This document shows positions 1 to 8,685 of a DNA stretch of 64,000 bases, in pieces. Each line of letters starts with the position of its first letter. Position 1 is the first letter of the stretch. Made by a program: the position numbers and the translations under genes. Source of the stretch: Mycobacterium adipatum (GTDB taxonomy: Bacteria > Actinomycetota > Actinomycetes > Mycobacteriales > Mycobacteriaceae); contig NZ_CP015596.1 of assembly GCF_001644575.1 (NCBI RefSeq), forward strand, positions 3,968,001-4,032,000, written 5' to 3'. Under the pieces are notes generated by a model. It had not been told where the DNA came from, did not search any database, and saw only the letters and a program-made list of their open reading frames with translations.

Positions 1-957
1 GTCCTCGGTGATCTCGACGCCGTCGAACAGCGACTCAAGTCCATCCTCGAGCATGCCGACGGGGCCGCCGCCGAGGAACGCACGCGCCGCGACGCGCAGC
101 GCGCCGCCCAGGCCGCCCGCAAGGAAGCGCTGGCCGCCGAGGCCGAGGAGATCGCCAACACCTCCGGGCAGTGGAAGGCCGCCGGTGATCGGCTGCGCGC
201 GATCCTCGATGAGTGGCGCACCATCACCGGGCTGGACCGCAAGACCGATGACGCGCTGTGGAAGCGATATTCGGCGGCACGGGAGACCTTCAACCGGCGC
301 CGCGGCTCCCATTTCGCCGAGCTGGACCGTGAACGTGTGGGCGCGCGCCAGGCCAAGGAAGCACTGTGCGAGAAGGCCGAGAAGCTCAGCGACTCGACGG
401 ACTGGGCCGGCACCGCGGCGACCTTCCGCGACCTGCTCGCCCAGTGGAAGGCGGCCGGCCGGGCCGCCAAGGACGTCGATGACGCGTTGTGGGCGCGCTT
501 CAAGGCCGCCCAGGACACCTTCTTCGAGGCCCGAAACGCCATCAACGCCGAGCGTGACGCCGAGTTCGGCGCCAACGCCCTGGCCAAGGAGAAGCTGCTG
601 GCCGAGGCCGAGCGCATCGACATCGCCGACCCCAAGGCCGCTCAGGCCGCGCTGCGGGCGATCGGCGACAAGTGGGACGCGATCGGCAAGGTGCCGCGGG
701 AGAAGTCGGCCGACCTGGAGCGCCGACTGCGCGCCGTGGAGAAGAAGGTTCGCGAGGCCGGGACCGCCGATCACACCGACGCCGAGGCGCAGGCGCGCGC
801 CGACCAGTTCCGCGAACGCGCCGAACAGTTCGAGCGCCAGGCGCAGAAGGCCGAGGCCGCCGGTAAGACCAGGGACGCCGAGGCGGCCCGGGCCAGCGCC
901 GCGCAGTGGCGGGAATGGGCGGAGACCGCCGCCGAAGCGGTCACCAAGAAGCGTTAG
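1..957 (+). CDS. DUF349 domain protein, 5' end cut by window
   Basis: The open frame runs from base 1 to a TAG at 955-957, so the N-terminus lies outside the window. The 318 visible residues are Ala/Arg/Glu-rich and helical. They repeat the DUF349 pattern of W-K-A/D...DALWxRFxAAxxxF...R about three times ([30 protein letters not shown]). This corresponds to the alanine/arginine-rich protein encoded beside miaB in other mycobacteria (Rv2731 position). The function of mycobacterial DUF349 proteins is not established, and the acidic-basic helical repeats suggest a protein- or nucleic-acid-binding role only by inference. It ends tail to tail with the membrane-protein gene, overlapping it by 17 bp. 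Confidence 0.85.
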   Translation, partial: VLGDLDAVEQRLKSILEHADGAAAEERTRRDAQRAAQAARKEALAAEAEEIANTSGQWKAAGDRLRAILDEWRTITGLDRKTDDALWKRYSAARETFNRRRGSHFAELDRERVGARQAKEALCEKAEKLSDSTDWAGTAATFRDLLAQWKAAGRAAKDVDDALWARFKAAQDTFFEARNAINAERDAEFGANALAKEKLLAEAERIDIADPKAAQAALRAIGDKWDAIGKVPREKSADLERRLRAVEKKVREAGTADHTDAEAQARADQFRERAEQFERQAQKAEAAGKTRDAEAARASAAQWREWAETAAEAVTKKR

Positions 958-1549
958 GACTGGTCGGGCCCGCGTCAGGGCCGAGGTCCTCGAGCAGGGT
1001 CTTGTGCTGCCGCTGGGCGACAGCCCGGCGACGCTCTTCCTCGGCGGCCAGCTGCAGCGCGGTGCGTGACCACACCACCCGCGCCCAGTGGAAGGCCAGC
1101 AGCAGCACCGCCAGCCAGCCGATGATGAGCCCGATTCCGGGGCCCGGCAAGCCCTGGCCGGCGGTCTGGCGCGACCAGACCGCGAGCATGCCGACCGGGC
1201 AGGCCACCGCGGTGCCGGCCAGCGCGATCCAGGCCAGCGTCCAGCGCCGGGTCAGCAGCGCGAGGACCGAGAACCCGATACTGAAGACCAGCGACAGCCA
1301 GACGAACGCCCGCGAGGGCAGTGACAGCCCGTCCGCGGCCGCGGTGTCGTTGGCGATCAGCACGTCGATACCGCGCGAGGACCCGGTGTGCGGCAGCAGC
1401 AGCGACACCAGCACCGCGAACACCAGAATCGCCACCACCAGGGCACGCGCCCCGGGGTCGATCTCGGCGGCGACGCGCCGTTCGGCCGCCTCGATATCGC
1501 CCTTGAACGCGTCGAAGTCCATCGGATCCTGCCGGCTCACAACCCACAT
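941..1549 (-). CDS. Conserved membrane protein (Rv2732c-like)
   Basis: A 202-residue protein with about four hydrophobic helices (roughly residues 35-55, 80-100, 105-125 and 137-160), a short charged N-terminus and a basic, hydrophilic C-terminal tail. No catalytic motif is visible. The start overlaps the miaB stop by 13 bp on the same strand, which indicates translational coupling; M. tuberculosis has a membrane-protein gene in the same place. The start could also be the internal Met at residue 10 (MDFDAFKGD). Function unknown; this is an integral membrane protein of the miaB operon. Confidence 0.8.
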   Translation of the reverse strand: MWVVSRQDPMDFDAFKGDIEAAERRVAAEIDPGARALVVAILVFAVLVSLLLPHTGSSRGIDVLIANDTAAADGLSLPSRAFVWLSLVFSIGFSVLALLTRRWTLAWIALAGTAVACPVGMLAVWSRQTAGQGLPGPGIGLIIGWLAVLLLAFHWARVVWSRTALQLAAEEERRRAVAQRQHKTLLEDLGPDAGPTSPNASW

Positions 1550-3063
1550 CCTTCGCTGACTGGTGCCACGGGCGGAGCCCCGATGGCGGGCATGCCCAGG
1601 CCCACGCCCGTCACCGGGCGTCGCCCCGCCGCATGCGCGTCGCCGGCGCGGGTTCGCCGATGCCCGGATACCGCCGCGTCGGCGACCAAAAAATGCGGGG
1701 CGGCGCGGGTCACGGTCGTGGTGACGATGTCGCCGGGACGGATCTCGGCGCCCCCGGAGGCGAAGTGCACCAACCGGCCATCGCGGGCGCGCCCGGACAT
1801 CCGCGCCGTGGCGGCGTCCTTACGACCCTCCCCGGCGGCCACCAGGACTTCGACCTCGCGTCCGACCTGGGCCTGGTTCTCCTGCAGCGAAATCTGCTCT
1901 TGCAGCTCGATGAGTCGCTGATAGCGTTCGCCGACAACTTCTTTGGGCAATTGGTCGGCCAGCGCGGCGGCCGGGGTGCCGGGCCGTTTCGAGTACTGGA
2001 AGGTGAACGCGCTCGCGAAGCGGGCCTGGGCCACCACATCGAGGGTGGCCTGGAAATCCTCCTCGGTCTCCCCCGGGAAGCCGACGATGATGTCGGTGGT
2101 GATCGCGGCGTGCGGGATGGCGGCGCGGACCCGCTCGATGATGCCCAGGAAGCGCTCGGCGCGATACGACCGTCGCATCGCCTTGAGCACGCGGTCCGAA
2201 CCCGACTGCAGCGGCATGTGCAGGGTCGGGCAGACGTTCGCCGTGGCGGCCATCGCCTCGATGACGTCGTCGGTGAACTCGGCGGGGTGCGGTGAGGTGA
2301 ACCGGACGCGCTCCAGCCCGTCGATGTCGCCGCAGGCGCGCAGCAGCTCGGCGAAGGCGCCGCGGTTGCCGAACGATACCCCGTACGCGTTGACGTTCTG
2401 GCCCAGCAACGTGACTTCGAGCACGCCCTGGTCCACCAGCGTCGCCACCTCGGCCAGCACATCGCCGGGGCGGCGGTCCACCTCTTTGCCGCGCAGCGCG
2501 GGCACGATGCAGAACGTGCAGGTGTTGTTACAGCCGACGGATATGGAAACCCAAGCGGCATAGGCCGATTCACGAGCGGCAGGCAGCGCGGACGGGAACT
2601 CCTGCAGCGACTCGGCGATCTCGACCTGTGCGACCCGCTGGTGGCGGGCACGTTCCAGCAGTACCGGCAGCGAGCCGATGTTGTGGGTGCCGAAGACGAC
2701 GTCGACCCAGGGCGCCTTCTTCAGCACCGCGTCGCGGTCCTTCTGGGCCAGGCACCCCCCGACGGCGATCTGCATGTTCGGGTCGGCGTTCTTGCGCGGC
2801 GCGAGATGGCTGAGGTTGCCGTACAGCTTGTTGTCGGCGTTCTCCCGGACGGCGCAGGTGTTGAACACCACGATATCGGCGTCGGCGTCCTCGGCGGCAC
2901 GCCGGTAGCCGGCGGCCTCCAGCAGACCGGCGAGCCGCTCGGAGTCGTGCACGTTCATCTGGCAGCCATAGGTGCGCACCTGGTAGGTGCGTTGCTGCTG
3001 GCCAGGGGTCCCCCACTCGGCCCCCAACGCACCGTCGGCCACTGTCGAAGTCACGACGTTCAT
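1537..3063 (-). CDS. miaB: tRNA-2-methylthio-N6-dimethylallyladenosine synthase
   Basis: Radical-SAM methylthiotransferase that adds the ms2 group to i6A37 of tRNAs reading UNN codons. The N-terminal UPF0004 domain shows the three auxiliary-cluster cysteines C34 (TYGCQMN), C70 (FNTCAVREN) and C104 (GGCLAQK). The radical-SAM CxxxCxxC motif is C178-C182-C185 ([10 protein letters not shown]), and a TRAM domain lies near residues 385-455. At 508 residues it is normal for mycobacteria, with a Pro/Ala-rich C-terminal tail of about 45 residues. The ATG at 3061-3063 faces the divergent gluA gene across a gap of under 60 bp. The downstream membrane-protein gene overlaps it. Confidence 0.97.
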   Translation of the reverse strand: MNVVTSTVADGALGAEWGTPGQQQRTYQVRTYGCQMNVHDSERLAGLLEAAGYRRAAEDADADIVVFNTCAVRENADNKLYGNLSHLAPRKNADPNMQIAVGGCLAQKDRDAVLKKAPWVDVVFGTHNIGSLPVLLERARHQRVAQVEIAESLQEFPSALPAARESAYAAWVSISVGCNNTCTFCIVPALRGKEVDRRPGDVLAEVATLVDQGVLEVTLLGQNVNAYGVSFGNRGAFAELLRACGDIDGLERVRFTSPHPAEFTDDVIEAMAATANVCPTLHMPLQSGSDRVLKAMRRSYRAERFLGIIERVRAAIPHAAITTDIIVGFPGETEEDFQATLDVVAQARFASAFTFQYSKRPGTPAAALADQLPKEVVGERYQRLIELQEQISLQENQAQVGREVEVLVAAGEGRKDAATARMSGRARDGRLVHFASGGAEIRPGDIVTTTVTRAAPHFLVADAAVSGHRRTRAGDAHAAGRRPVTGVGLGMPAIGAPPVAPVSEGCGL

Positions 3064-3120
3064 GTTACGGGGAGGTAGATACGCCCCATCTGGTGCGTTC
3101 CGTGGGTAGGGTCATTGCCC

Positions 3121-3873
3121 ATGACCACCGCGGCCTCGGTCCCGATGATCTCGCTACAGGCTGTCAACAAGCACTTCGGTGATCTGCACGTGCTCCAGAA
3201 CATCAACCTCGATGTTCCGCGCGGTCAGGTCGTGGTGGTGCTGGGCCCGTCGGGTTCGGGCAAATCAACGTTGTGCCGCACCATCAACCGCCTGGAGCCG
3301 ATCGATTCCGGCACCATCTCGATCGACGGTGAGGTGCTGCCCGAGGAGGGCCGTAAACTCGCCCAGCTGCGCTCCGATGTCGGCATGGTGTTCCAGTCGT
3401 TCAACCTGTTCGCGCACAAGACAATTGTCGAGAACGTGATGCTCGCCCCGGTCAAGGTGCGCAAGCTGGCCAAGGACAAGGCCCGCGCCGAGGCCATGGC
3501 CTTGCTGGACCGGGTCGGTATCTCCAATCAGGCCGACAAGTACCCGGCTCAGCTCTCGGGCGGGCAGCAGCAGCGGGTCGCGATCGCCCGCTCGCTGGCG
3601 ATGAGTCCCAAGGTGATGCTCTTCGACGAGCCGACCAGCGCCCTGGATCCGGAGATGATCAACGAGGTGCTGGCCGTGATGACCTCGCTGGCGTCCGAGG
3701 GCATGACCATGGTCGTGGTCACCCACGAGATGGGTTTCGCGCGCCGCGCCTCGCACCGGGTGGTGTTCATGTCCGACGGCGCGATCGTCGAGGACGCCGA
3801 ACCCGAGGAGTTTTTCAGCAACCCGAAGTCCGATCGCGCCAAGGACTTTCTCGGCAAGATTCTCAATCACTGA
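3121..3873 (+). CDS. gluA: Glutamate ABC transporter ATP-binding protein
   Basis: ATPase subunit of a polar amino acid (GluABCD/GlnQ-type) importer. It carries Walker [11 protein letters not shown]-loop FQSFNLF, signature [16 protein letters not shown], Walker B VMLFDEP, the D-loop SALDPE and the switch histidine VVTHEMGFA, so every ATPase motif is intact. Length is 250 residues from ATG 3121. A TTG at 3115 and ATG 3145 ([17 protein letters not shown]) are alternative starts, the last giving the usual family N-terminus. It is first in a four-gene operon with the binding protein and two permeases. The operon is present in fast-growing mycobacteria near recA and, from memory, missing from the equivalent M. 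tuberculosis location. Confidence 0.94.
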   Translation: MTTAASVPMISLQAVNKHFGDLHVLQNINLDVPRGQVVVVLGPSGSGKSTLCRTINRLEPIDSGTISIDGEVLPEEGRKLAQLRSDVGMVFQSFNLFAHKTIVENVMLAPVKVRKLAKDKARAEAMALLDRVGISNQADKYPAQLSGGQQQRVAIARSLAMSPKVMLFDEPTSALDPEMINEVLAVMTSLASEGMTMVVVTHEMGFARRASHRVVFMSDGAIVEDAEPEEFFSNPKSDRAKDFLGKILNH

Positions 3874-3899
3874 TCGTCCCCCACCGAAAGGACCATGAC

Positions 3900-4712
3900 A
3901 TGCCGTCTCTGCGCTTCCGGGTGGCCGCCGCCGCCGTTCTGGCCGCGGCGCTGCCGCTGACCCTCTCCGCCTGTGGCGGAGGCGGTGGCGACGAGTCCAA
4001 GGTCGTCATCGGCACCAAGTTCGACCAGCCCGGCCTCGGATTGAAGAACCCGGACGGCACCATGAGCGGTTTCGACGTCGACGTCGCCACCTATGTCGCC
4101 GAGCAGCTCGGTTACAAGCCCGAGGACATCGAATGGAAGGAGTCCCCGTCCGGACAGCGCGAGACACTGATCCAGAACGGACAGGTGGACTTCATCGTCG
4201 CGACCTACTCGATCACCGACGCCCGCAAGGAGAAGGTCGACTTTGCCGGCCCGTACCTGATCACCGGGCAGAGCCTGCTGGTGCGCGCCGACAACACCGA
4301 TATCACCGGCGCCGAGTCGCTGGAGAACAACAAGAAGCTGTGCTCGGTGACCGGGTCCACGCCGGCCCAGCGCATCAAGGACAAGTACCCGGGTGTGCAG
4401 CTGCAGCAGTACGACACGTACTCGGCGTGCGTGGAGGCGCTCAAGACCGGCGCGATCGACGCGGTGACCACCGACGAGGTCATCCTGGCCGGCTACGCCG
4501 CCCAGTCCCCGGGGACCTTCAAGATCGTCGGCGAGCCGTTCTCCGAGGAGCGCTACGGCATCGGCCTGAAGAAGGACGACACCGAGCTGCGCACCAAGAT
4601 CAATGACGCCATCACCAAGATGGAGACCGACGGCGCCTGGAAGGAAGCGTTCGACAAGAACCTCGGACCGGCCGGGATCACCGCACCCGAGCCGCCGACC
4701 GTCGACAAGTAG
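3900..4712 (+). CDS. gluB: Glutamate-binding lipoprotein of ABC importer
   Basis: Extracytoplasmic solute-binding protein (SBP family 3). The N-terminus is a lipoprotein signal: basic MPSLRFR, a hydrophobic Ala/Leu stretch and the lipobox LSAC with lipidated Cys25, followed by a Gly-rich linker. The mature part has the amino-acid-binding features GFDVDVATYVAEQLG, W-K-ESPSGQRE and the Arg region near YSITDARKEKVDFAGPY. Length of 270 residues is typical. It starts 26 bp after gluA and precedes the permeases by 12 bp, so it belongs to the same transcript. Glutamate as substrate is inferred from family resemblance to corynebacterial GluB; aspartate, glutamine or asparagine cannot be excluded from sequence alone. 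Confidence 0.92.
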   Translation: MPSLRFRVAAAAVLAAALPLTLSACGGGGGDESKVVIGTKFDQPGLGLKNPDGTMSGFDVDVATYVAEQLGYKPEDIEWKESPSGQRETLIQNGQVDFIVATYSITDARKEKVDFAGPYLITGQSLLVRADNTDITGAESLENNKKLCSVTGSTPAQRIKDKYPGVQLQQYDTYSACVEALKTGAIDAVTTDEVILAGYAAQSPGTFKIVGEPFSEERYGIGLKKDDTELRTKINDAITKMETDGAWKEAFDKNLGPAGITAPEPPTVDK

Positions 4713-4724
4713 CCAGATTCGCAC

Positions 4725-5405
4725 GTGGAGATCTTCACCGAGTACCAGGACCGGATCTACGCCGCGTTCTGGGTGACCATCCAGCTGACCGTGCTGGCCG
4801 GCGTCGGCGCGCTGGTGCTGGGGACCGTCCTGGCGGCGATGCGCCTCTCACCCATACCGGTGATGCGGGGGTTGGGCACCACGTATGTCAACGTGGTGCG
4901 CAACACCCCGCTGACCCTGATCCTGGTGTTCTGCTCGCTGGGGCTGGCCAACACGCTGCACATCACGCTCACCGACCCGGACTCACCGACGTCGATCGTG
5001 GACAGCAACTTTCGGCTCGCCGTGCTCGGATTGACGGTCTACACCGCCGCTTTCGTCTGCGAGGCCATCCGGTCCGGCATCAACACGGTGCCGCTGGGTC
5101 AGGCCGAGGCCGCCCGCTCGCTGGGCCTGACCTTCTCGCAGAATCTGCGGATCATCATGTTGCCACAGGCATTTCGCGCGGTGATCATCCCGCTGGGTTC
5201 GGTGCTGATCGCCCTGACCAAGAACACCACCATCGCCTCGGCGATCGGCGTCGCCGAAGCCGCCCTGTTGATGAAGGAGATGGTGGAGAACACCTCGGCA
5301 CTGCTGCTCGTCGGCGGCATCTTCGCGATCGGTTTCGTCATCCTGACACTGCCGACCGGGTTGCTGTTCGGCTGGCTGGGCAAACGACTGGCGGTGTTGC
5401 GGTGA
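4725..5405 (+). CDS. gluC: Glutamate ABC transporter permease
   Basis: A 226-residue inner-membrane permease of the His/Glu/Gln/Arg/opine (HEQRO) family with about five transmembrane helices. The cytoplasmic EAA loop that contacts the ATPase is visible as EAARSLGLTFSQNLRIIMLPQAFR (residues ~127-149). The start is a GTG 12 bp after the gluB stop, and no better-placed ATG exists. It would pair with gluD as the translocation pore of the importer. Confidence 0.93.
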   Translation: MEIFTEYQDRIYAAFWVTIQLTVLAGVGALVLGTVLAAMRLSPIPVMRGLGTTYVNVVRNTPLTLILVFCSLGLANTLHITLTDPDSPTSIVDSNFRLAVLGLTVYTAAFVCEAIRSGINTVPLGQAEAARSLGLTFSQNLRIIMLPQAFRAVIIPLGSVLIALTKNTTIASAIGVAEAALLMKEMVENTSALLLVGGIFAIGFVILTLPTGLLFGWLGKRLAVLR

Positions 5406-5433
5406 TGAGCGCTCGCGCGAAGAACGGACAATC

Positions 5434-6303
5434 ATGAGCGGGGCCACGGTTCTCTTCGATGCGCCCGGACCCCGTGCCCGGGTGCGGCACCGGATCCTGG
5501 CCGGCCTGACGGTTGTGGTCTTCGCGCTGGTCCTCGGCTGGGTGATCTGGAAGTTCGCGGCCGCCGACCAGTTCACGGCCGCGAAGTGGGAGCCGTTTCT
5601 CACCGCCAATCTGTGGACGACCTATGTGCTGCCCGGGATCGAGGGGACGCTCACCGCGGCGGCGGTCTCCATCGTGGCGGCATTGGTGCTGGGCTGCCTG
5701 CTCGGCGTGGGCCGGTTGTCCCCGATCCCGGCGGTGAGCTGGGCGTGCGCGACGTTCGTGGAGTTCTTCCGCGCCGTGCCGGTGCTGATCATGATGCTGT
5801 TCTCCTACGCGTTGTTCGCGCAGTACAACGTCTTCCCCTCCGAGTACCTGGCGCTGGCCGGTGTGATCACCGGACTGACGTTGTACAACTCGGCGGTCAT
5901 CGCCGAGATCGTGCGCAGCGGCGTGCATTCCCTGCCACGCGGGCAGGCCGAGGCCGCGTCCGCGCTGGGCATGACGTGGAGTCAGACCATGGGCTCCATC
6001 CAGCTCCCGCAGGCGATCACCTCGATGTTGCCGGTGCTGGTATCGCAGATGGTGGTGGTGCTCAAGGACACCGCGATCGGCTACCAGATCACGTTTGTGG
6101 AGATGGTGCGCCAGGGTCAGAGCATCGGTTCCTCGTACGGGAACTACATCCCGGCGCTGATCGTCATCGCGGCGCTGATGATCGGGCTGAACTTCGCCCT
6201 GTCATCCTTGGCCACCCGGCTGGAGGCCCGGCTGCGCCGGTCCAAGAAGGGGCCCGCACCGCTGACAGCCCTGCCGGTCGTTCAGGACGGCCCGGGAGTG
6301 TGA
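5434..6303 (+). CDS. gluD: Glutamate ABC transporter permease
   Basis: Second permease of the importer, 289 residues, longer than gluC because of an N-terminal hydrophilic stretch and an extra helix before the conserved HEQRO permease core. The EAA loop is EAASALGMTWSQTMGSIQLPQAI. It ends with a basic tail (RLRRSKKGP). It begins 28 bp after gluC. Its last 22 bp overlap the 3' end of the convergent MFS gene, so the two transcripts run into each other. Confidence 0.92.
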   Translation: MSGATVLFDAPGPRARVRHRILAGLTVVVFALVLGWVIWKFAAADQFTAAKWEPFLTANLWTTYVLPGIEGTLTAAAVSIVAALVLGCLLGVGRLSPIPAVSWACATFVEFFRAVPVLIMMLFSYALFAQYNVFPSEYLALAGVITGLTLYNSAVIAEIVRSGVHSLPRGQAEAASALGMTWSQTMGSIQLPQAITSMLPVLVSQMVVVLKDTAIGYQITFVEMVRQGQSIGSSYGNYIPALIVIAALMIGLNFALSSLATRLEARLRRSKKGPAPLTALPVVQDGPGV

Positions 6304-7511
6304 TTGCGGGCCAGCGCCAGACCGGCGCAAGCGATCACCGAGCAGCACACCATCACGATGACCAGCGGGCCCGCGGTGTGCTCACCGGCCACACTCACCA
6401 GCGGTGAGACGGCGGCGGCCAACAGGAACTGGGTGGCGCCCAGCACCGCCGAGGCACTGCCTGCCGCCCGCGGTGCTGCCGACAGTGCCAGCGCGGTGGC
6501 GGTGCCGAAGATCAGACCCATGCCGACGTCGGCGGCGAACAGCGGCAGCGCCAGCCAGCCCGCCGGGAGGTCGGTGTAGGCCAGCGCCAGCACCACGACG
6601 CTGGCAGCGGTGACGATGGCCAGTCCGGCGGCGGCCAGCACATGGGGTTCGGTGCGGGCCGACAGCCGGGCGCTCAGCGCACTCACCAGCAACAGGCCGA
6701 AGGCATTGACCCCGAACACCGCGCCGTATTGAGCCGCACTCAGGCCCATCATCGTCTGGTAGACGAACGGTGAGGCCGAGATGTATGCCATCAACACCGC
6801 GAAGGCGAAGCCGAAGGCGACGACGTTGCCGATATAGCGGCGCCCGAGCAATTGACGCAATGGCGAGCCGGCGGTGCCCTTTTCGGCCCGCAGCGCGGTG
6901 CGGCGCTCCTCGGTGTGTGTCTCGCGGATGACGATGAGCGCCGTGATGAGCATGAGCACGACCAGCGCCAGGATGACCGCCAGCGCGCCGCGCCAGCCCA
7001 ACGGACCGACCAGGAAGCCGCCGGCCAGCGGAGCAACGATCGGGGCGACGCCGCCGACGATCATCATCAGGCTGAAGGCCCGGGCAGCGGCACGGCCGGT
7101 GGCCAGGTCGGAGATGATCGCGCGGCCGATCACCATGCCGGCCGCGCCGGTCAACCCCTGAGCCAGGCGGGCCGCGATGAGCACCTCGATGCTCGGCGCG
7201 AGGGTGGCCACCACGCTTGCGCCCACGCAGACGACGGCACCGATCAGCAATGGCCGCACGCGCCCGTAGCGGTCGGACAGCGGCCCGAAGATCAACTGCC
7301 CCAAGGCCAGACCGATCAGGAAGGTGGTCAGGGTCAGCTGCACGGTGGTCGGCGAGGTGTGCAGATCGTCGACCATCTCGGGGAAGGCGGGCAGGTAGAG
7401 GTCGGTGGCGAAGGGGGCCACCGCGGACAACAGTGCCAGGGTGACGAGCAGGCTGGCGGTGATGCGCGGGGCGCTCTCGGTGCGGGCCGGGGTGTCGACG
7501 GGGGTCGCCAT
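6282..7511 (-). CDS. MFS multidrug exporter, Bcr/CflA type
   Basis: A 409-residue protein with twelve predicted transmembrane helices. Major-facilitator motif A is seen as GPLSDRYGRVRPL between helices 2 and 3. The opening P-x-A-TDLYLPAFPEMVDDL is characteristic of drug:H+ antiporters of the Bcr/CflA group, which export compounds such as bicyclomycin or chloramphenicol in other bacteria; the substrate here is unknown. The ATG at 7509-7511 lies 66 bp from a divergent MarR gene, with a long AT-rich palindrome between them, so MarR control is likely. Confidence 0.92.
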   Translation of the reverse strand: MATPVDTPARTESAPRITASLLVTLALLSAVAPFATDLYLPAFPEMVDDLHTSPTTVQLTLTTFLIGLALGQLIFGPLSDRYGRVRPLLIGAVVCVGASVVATLAPSIEVLIAARLAQGLTGAAGMVIGRAIISDLATGRAAARAFSLMMIVGGVAPIVAPLAGGFLVGPLGWRGALAVILALVVLMLITALIVIRETHTEERRTALRAEKGTAGSPLRQLLGRRYIGNVVAFGFAFAVLMAYISASPFVYQTMMGLSAAQYGAVFGVNAFGLLLVSALSARLSARTEPHVLAAAGLAIVTAASVVVLALAYTDLPAGWLALPLFAADVGMGLIFGTATALALSAAPRAAGSASAVLGATQFLLAAAVSPLVSVAGEHTAGPLVIVMVCCSVIACAGLALARNHTPGPS

Positions 7512-7538
7512 GCGAGATTCTCCAAGTAGTTATCAAAC

Positions 7539-7562
7539 GATAGTTATATATCTATAACTATC
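7539..7562. promoter_or_regulatory. Palindromic operator, MarR/MFS intergenic
   Basis: A perfect inverted repeat with 10-bp arms, GATAGTTATA (7539-7548) and TATAACTATC (7553-7562), separated by TATC. It lies in a very AT-rich stretch inside high-GC DNA, between the divergent MFS exporter and MarR genes. A further copy of the half-site (TAGTTATC) lies at about 7527-7534, next to the exporter start. Site size and placement fit MarR binding, so the regulator would repress both genes. Operator identity is inferred from position and symmetry. Confidence 0.7.
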
Positions 7563-7577
7563 AGGTAAGCTCACCCC

Positions 7578-8018
7578 ATGCAAGCGCGATCGCGTCACAC
7601 CGAGCAGCTCGCCGATCTGGCCGATGTCGTCATGGCGTTGTCCCGCGCCATCAAGCTGCGCACCGCCGCGGACCCGTCGGTGCTCGACCTGTCGAGCACC
7701 GAGGTGACCGTGCTGCGCTACATCGACCACCACCCGGGCGTCAGCCCCAGCGCGGTCGCCGCCGACACCGGCCTGCAACGCAGCAATCTGAGCAGGGCGC
7801 TGCGCGACCTGGAGGCCAAACATCTGGTGCTCCGCTCCCCGGATCCCGCCGACCACCGCCAATCGCTGCTGCAATCGACCGCGCTGGCCGCCGAGAATCT
7901 GGCCCACATCAGAGCCATCTGGTCCGGGCTGCTGCGCGATGCACTCGAGGGCGCCGGCGATCACGACATCGCTTCGGCACTGGATCTTCTCGGCACGCTC
8001 GAGCGTGGCCTGCACTAA
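7578..8018 (+). CDS. MarR-family transcriptional regulator
   Basis: A 146-residue winged-helix regulator. The DNA-binding core is visible as ..LSSTEVTVLRYIDHHPGVSPSAVAADTGLQRSNLSRALRDLEAKHLVLR.. with the wing SPDPADHRQSLLQST. It is divergent from the Bcr/CflA exporter and follows the AT-rich palindrome, so it probably controls itself and the exporter and releases DNA when it binds an exported compound. Its last 4 bp overlap the convergent TetR gene. The ligand is unknown. Confidence 0.9.
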   Translation: MQARSRHTEQLADLADVVMALSRAIKLRTAADPSVLDLSSTEVTVLRYIDHHPGVSPSAVAADTGLQRSNLSRALRDLEAKHLVLRSPDPADHRQSLLQSTALAAENLAHIRAIWSGLLRDALEGAGDHDIASALDLLGTLERGLH

Positions 8019-8566
8019 CCGGGCCAGGCCCGCAGGGCGCGGTCGGCGATGGCGTGTAACTCTTCGCGGGTGGCGCCACTTCTGGCCTGCACGGCAATGC
8101 CCTGACAGACGGCGGTGATCCAGCGCGCCAGCGCCACCGGGTCCTGGCCGGGGATCTCCCCCGACACCTGCGCGGCGGTGAACCGCCGGGCCAGCGCCGC
8201 CACGCCGGCGTCGCGTACGTCGGCCAGGTCGGAGCTACCCTGCACCAGCAGACATCCCGTCGGGCGCCCCGGCGTCGAGGTGGCATCGGCGGCGCCGTGC
8301 ACCATCGCGTGGGCGACCTCCCATGCGGTGGGCAGCCCCAGCGCGACGGTGGCGTACCCGCCGTGGCCGCCCACGTACTGCTCGACGGCCTGCCGGAACA
8401 GCTCTTCCTTGGAACCGAACGTGTCGTAGAGGCTGCGCCGGTTGATCCCGGCGGCCTCGGTGATGTCGGCGATGGAGACGCCGTCGTAGCCGTGCTCCCA
8501 GAACAGCCTCGTGGCGATGTCGAGAACCTGCTGCGGTTCGAAACTCCGAGGCCTGCCGATCGCCAT
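8015..8566 (-). CDS. TetR-family transcriptional regulator
   Basis: A 183-residue protein starting at the ATG at 8564-8566 (MAIGRPRSFEPQQVLD). The open frame continues another 49 codons upstream, but those residues look non-coding. The N-terminal HTH is complete: LFWEHGYDGVSIADITEAAGINRRSLYDTFGSKEELF. The C-terminal ligand domain resembles the group with TetR_C ATSTPGRPTGCLLVQGS, typical of repressors of divergent oxidoreductase genes. The SDR gene starts 120 bp away on the other strand, with palindromes between. Ligand unknown. Confidence 0.9.
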   Translation of the reverse strand: MAIGRPRSFEPQQVLDIATRLFWEHGYDGVSIADITEAAGINRRSLYDTFGSKEELFRQAVEQYVGGHGGYATVALGLPTAWEVAHAMVHGAADATSTPGRPTGCLLVQGSSDLADVRDAGVAALARRFTAAQVSGEIPGQDPVALARWITAVCQGIAVQARSGATREELHAIADRALRAWPG

Positions 8567-8641
8567 CCTCGCTCCTGTGTGATGCGGACCACAGTCTGGA
8601 ATGATCTTCCCGCCGTGGCACTTGACCTGTACACGGTATGT

Positions 8642-8663
8642 AACCGATCGGTTCGAAAGAACC
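8642..8663. promoter_or_regulatory. Candidate TetR operator before SDR gene
   Basis: Two overlapping inverted repeats lie between the divergent TetR and SDR genes. One is a perfect 12-bp palindrome AACCGATCGGTT (8642-8653), of the kind often bound by TetR repressors. The other is GGTTC-GAAA-GAACC (8650-8663). A TTGACC hexamer at 8622-8627 is a possible -35 element for the SDR gene, placing the palindrome at the -10/+1 region. Assignment to the neighbouring TetR protein is inference. Confidence 0.6.
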
Positions 8664-8685
8664 ATCCCAGCCTCCGGAGGACGTC

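Noticed and set aside
8-1069. Frame-2 open frame of 353 codons at window start
   Set aside because: Pro/Arg/Ser-rich shadow of the DUF349 protein, whose frame shows the repeated domain pattern.
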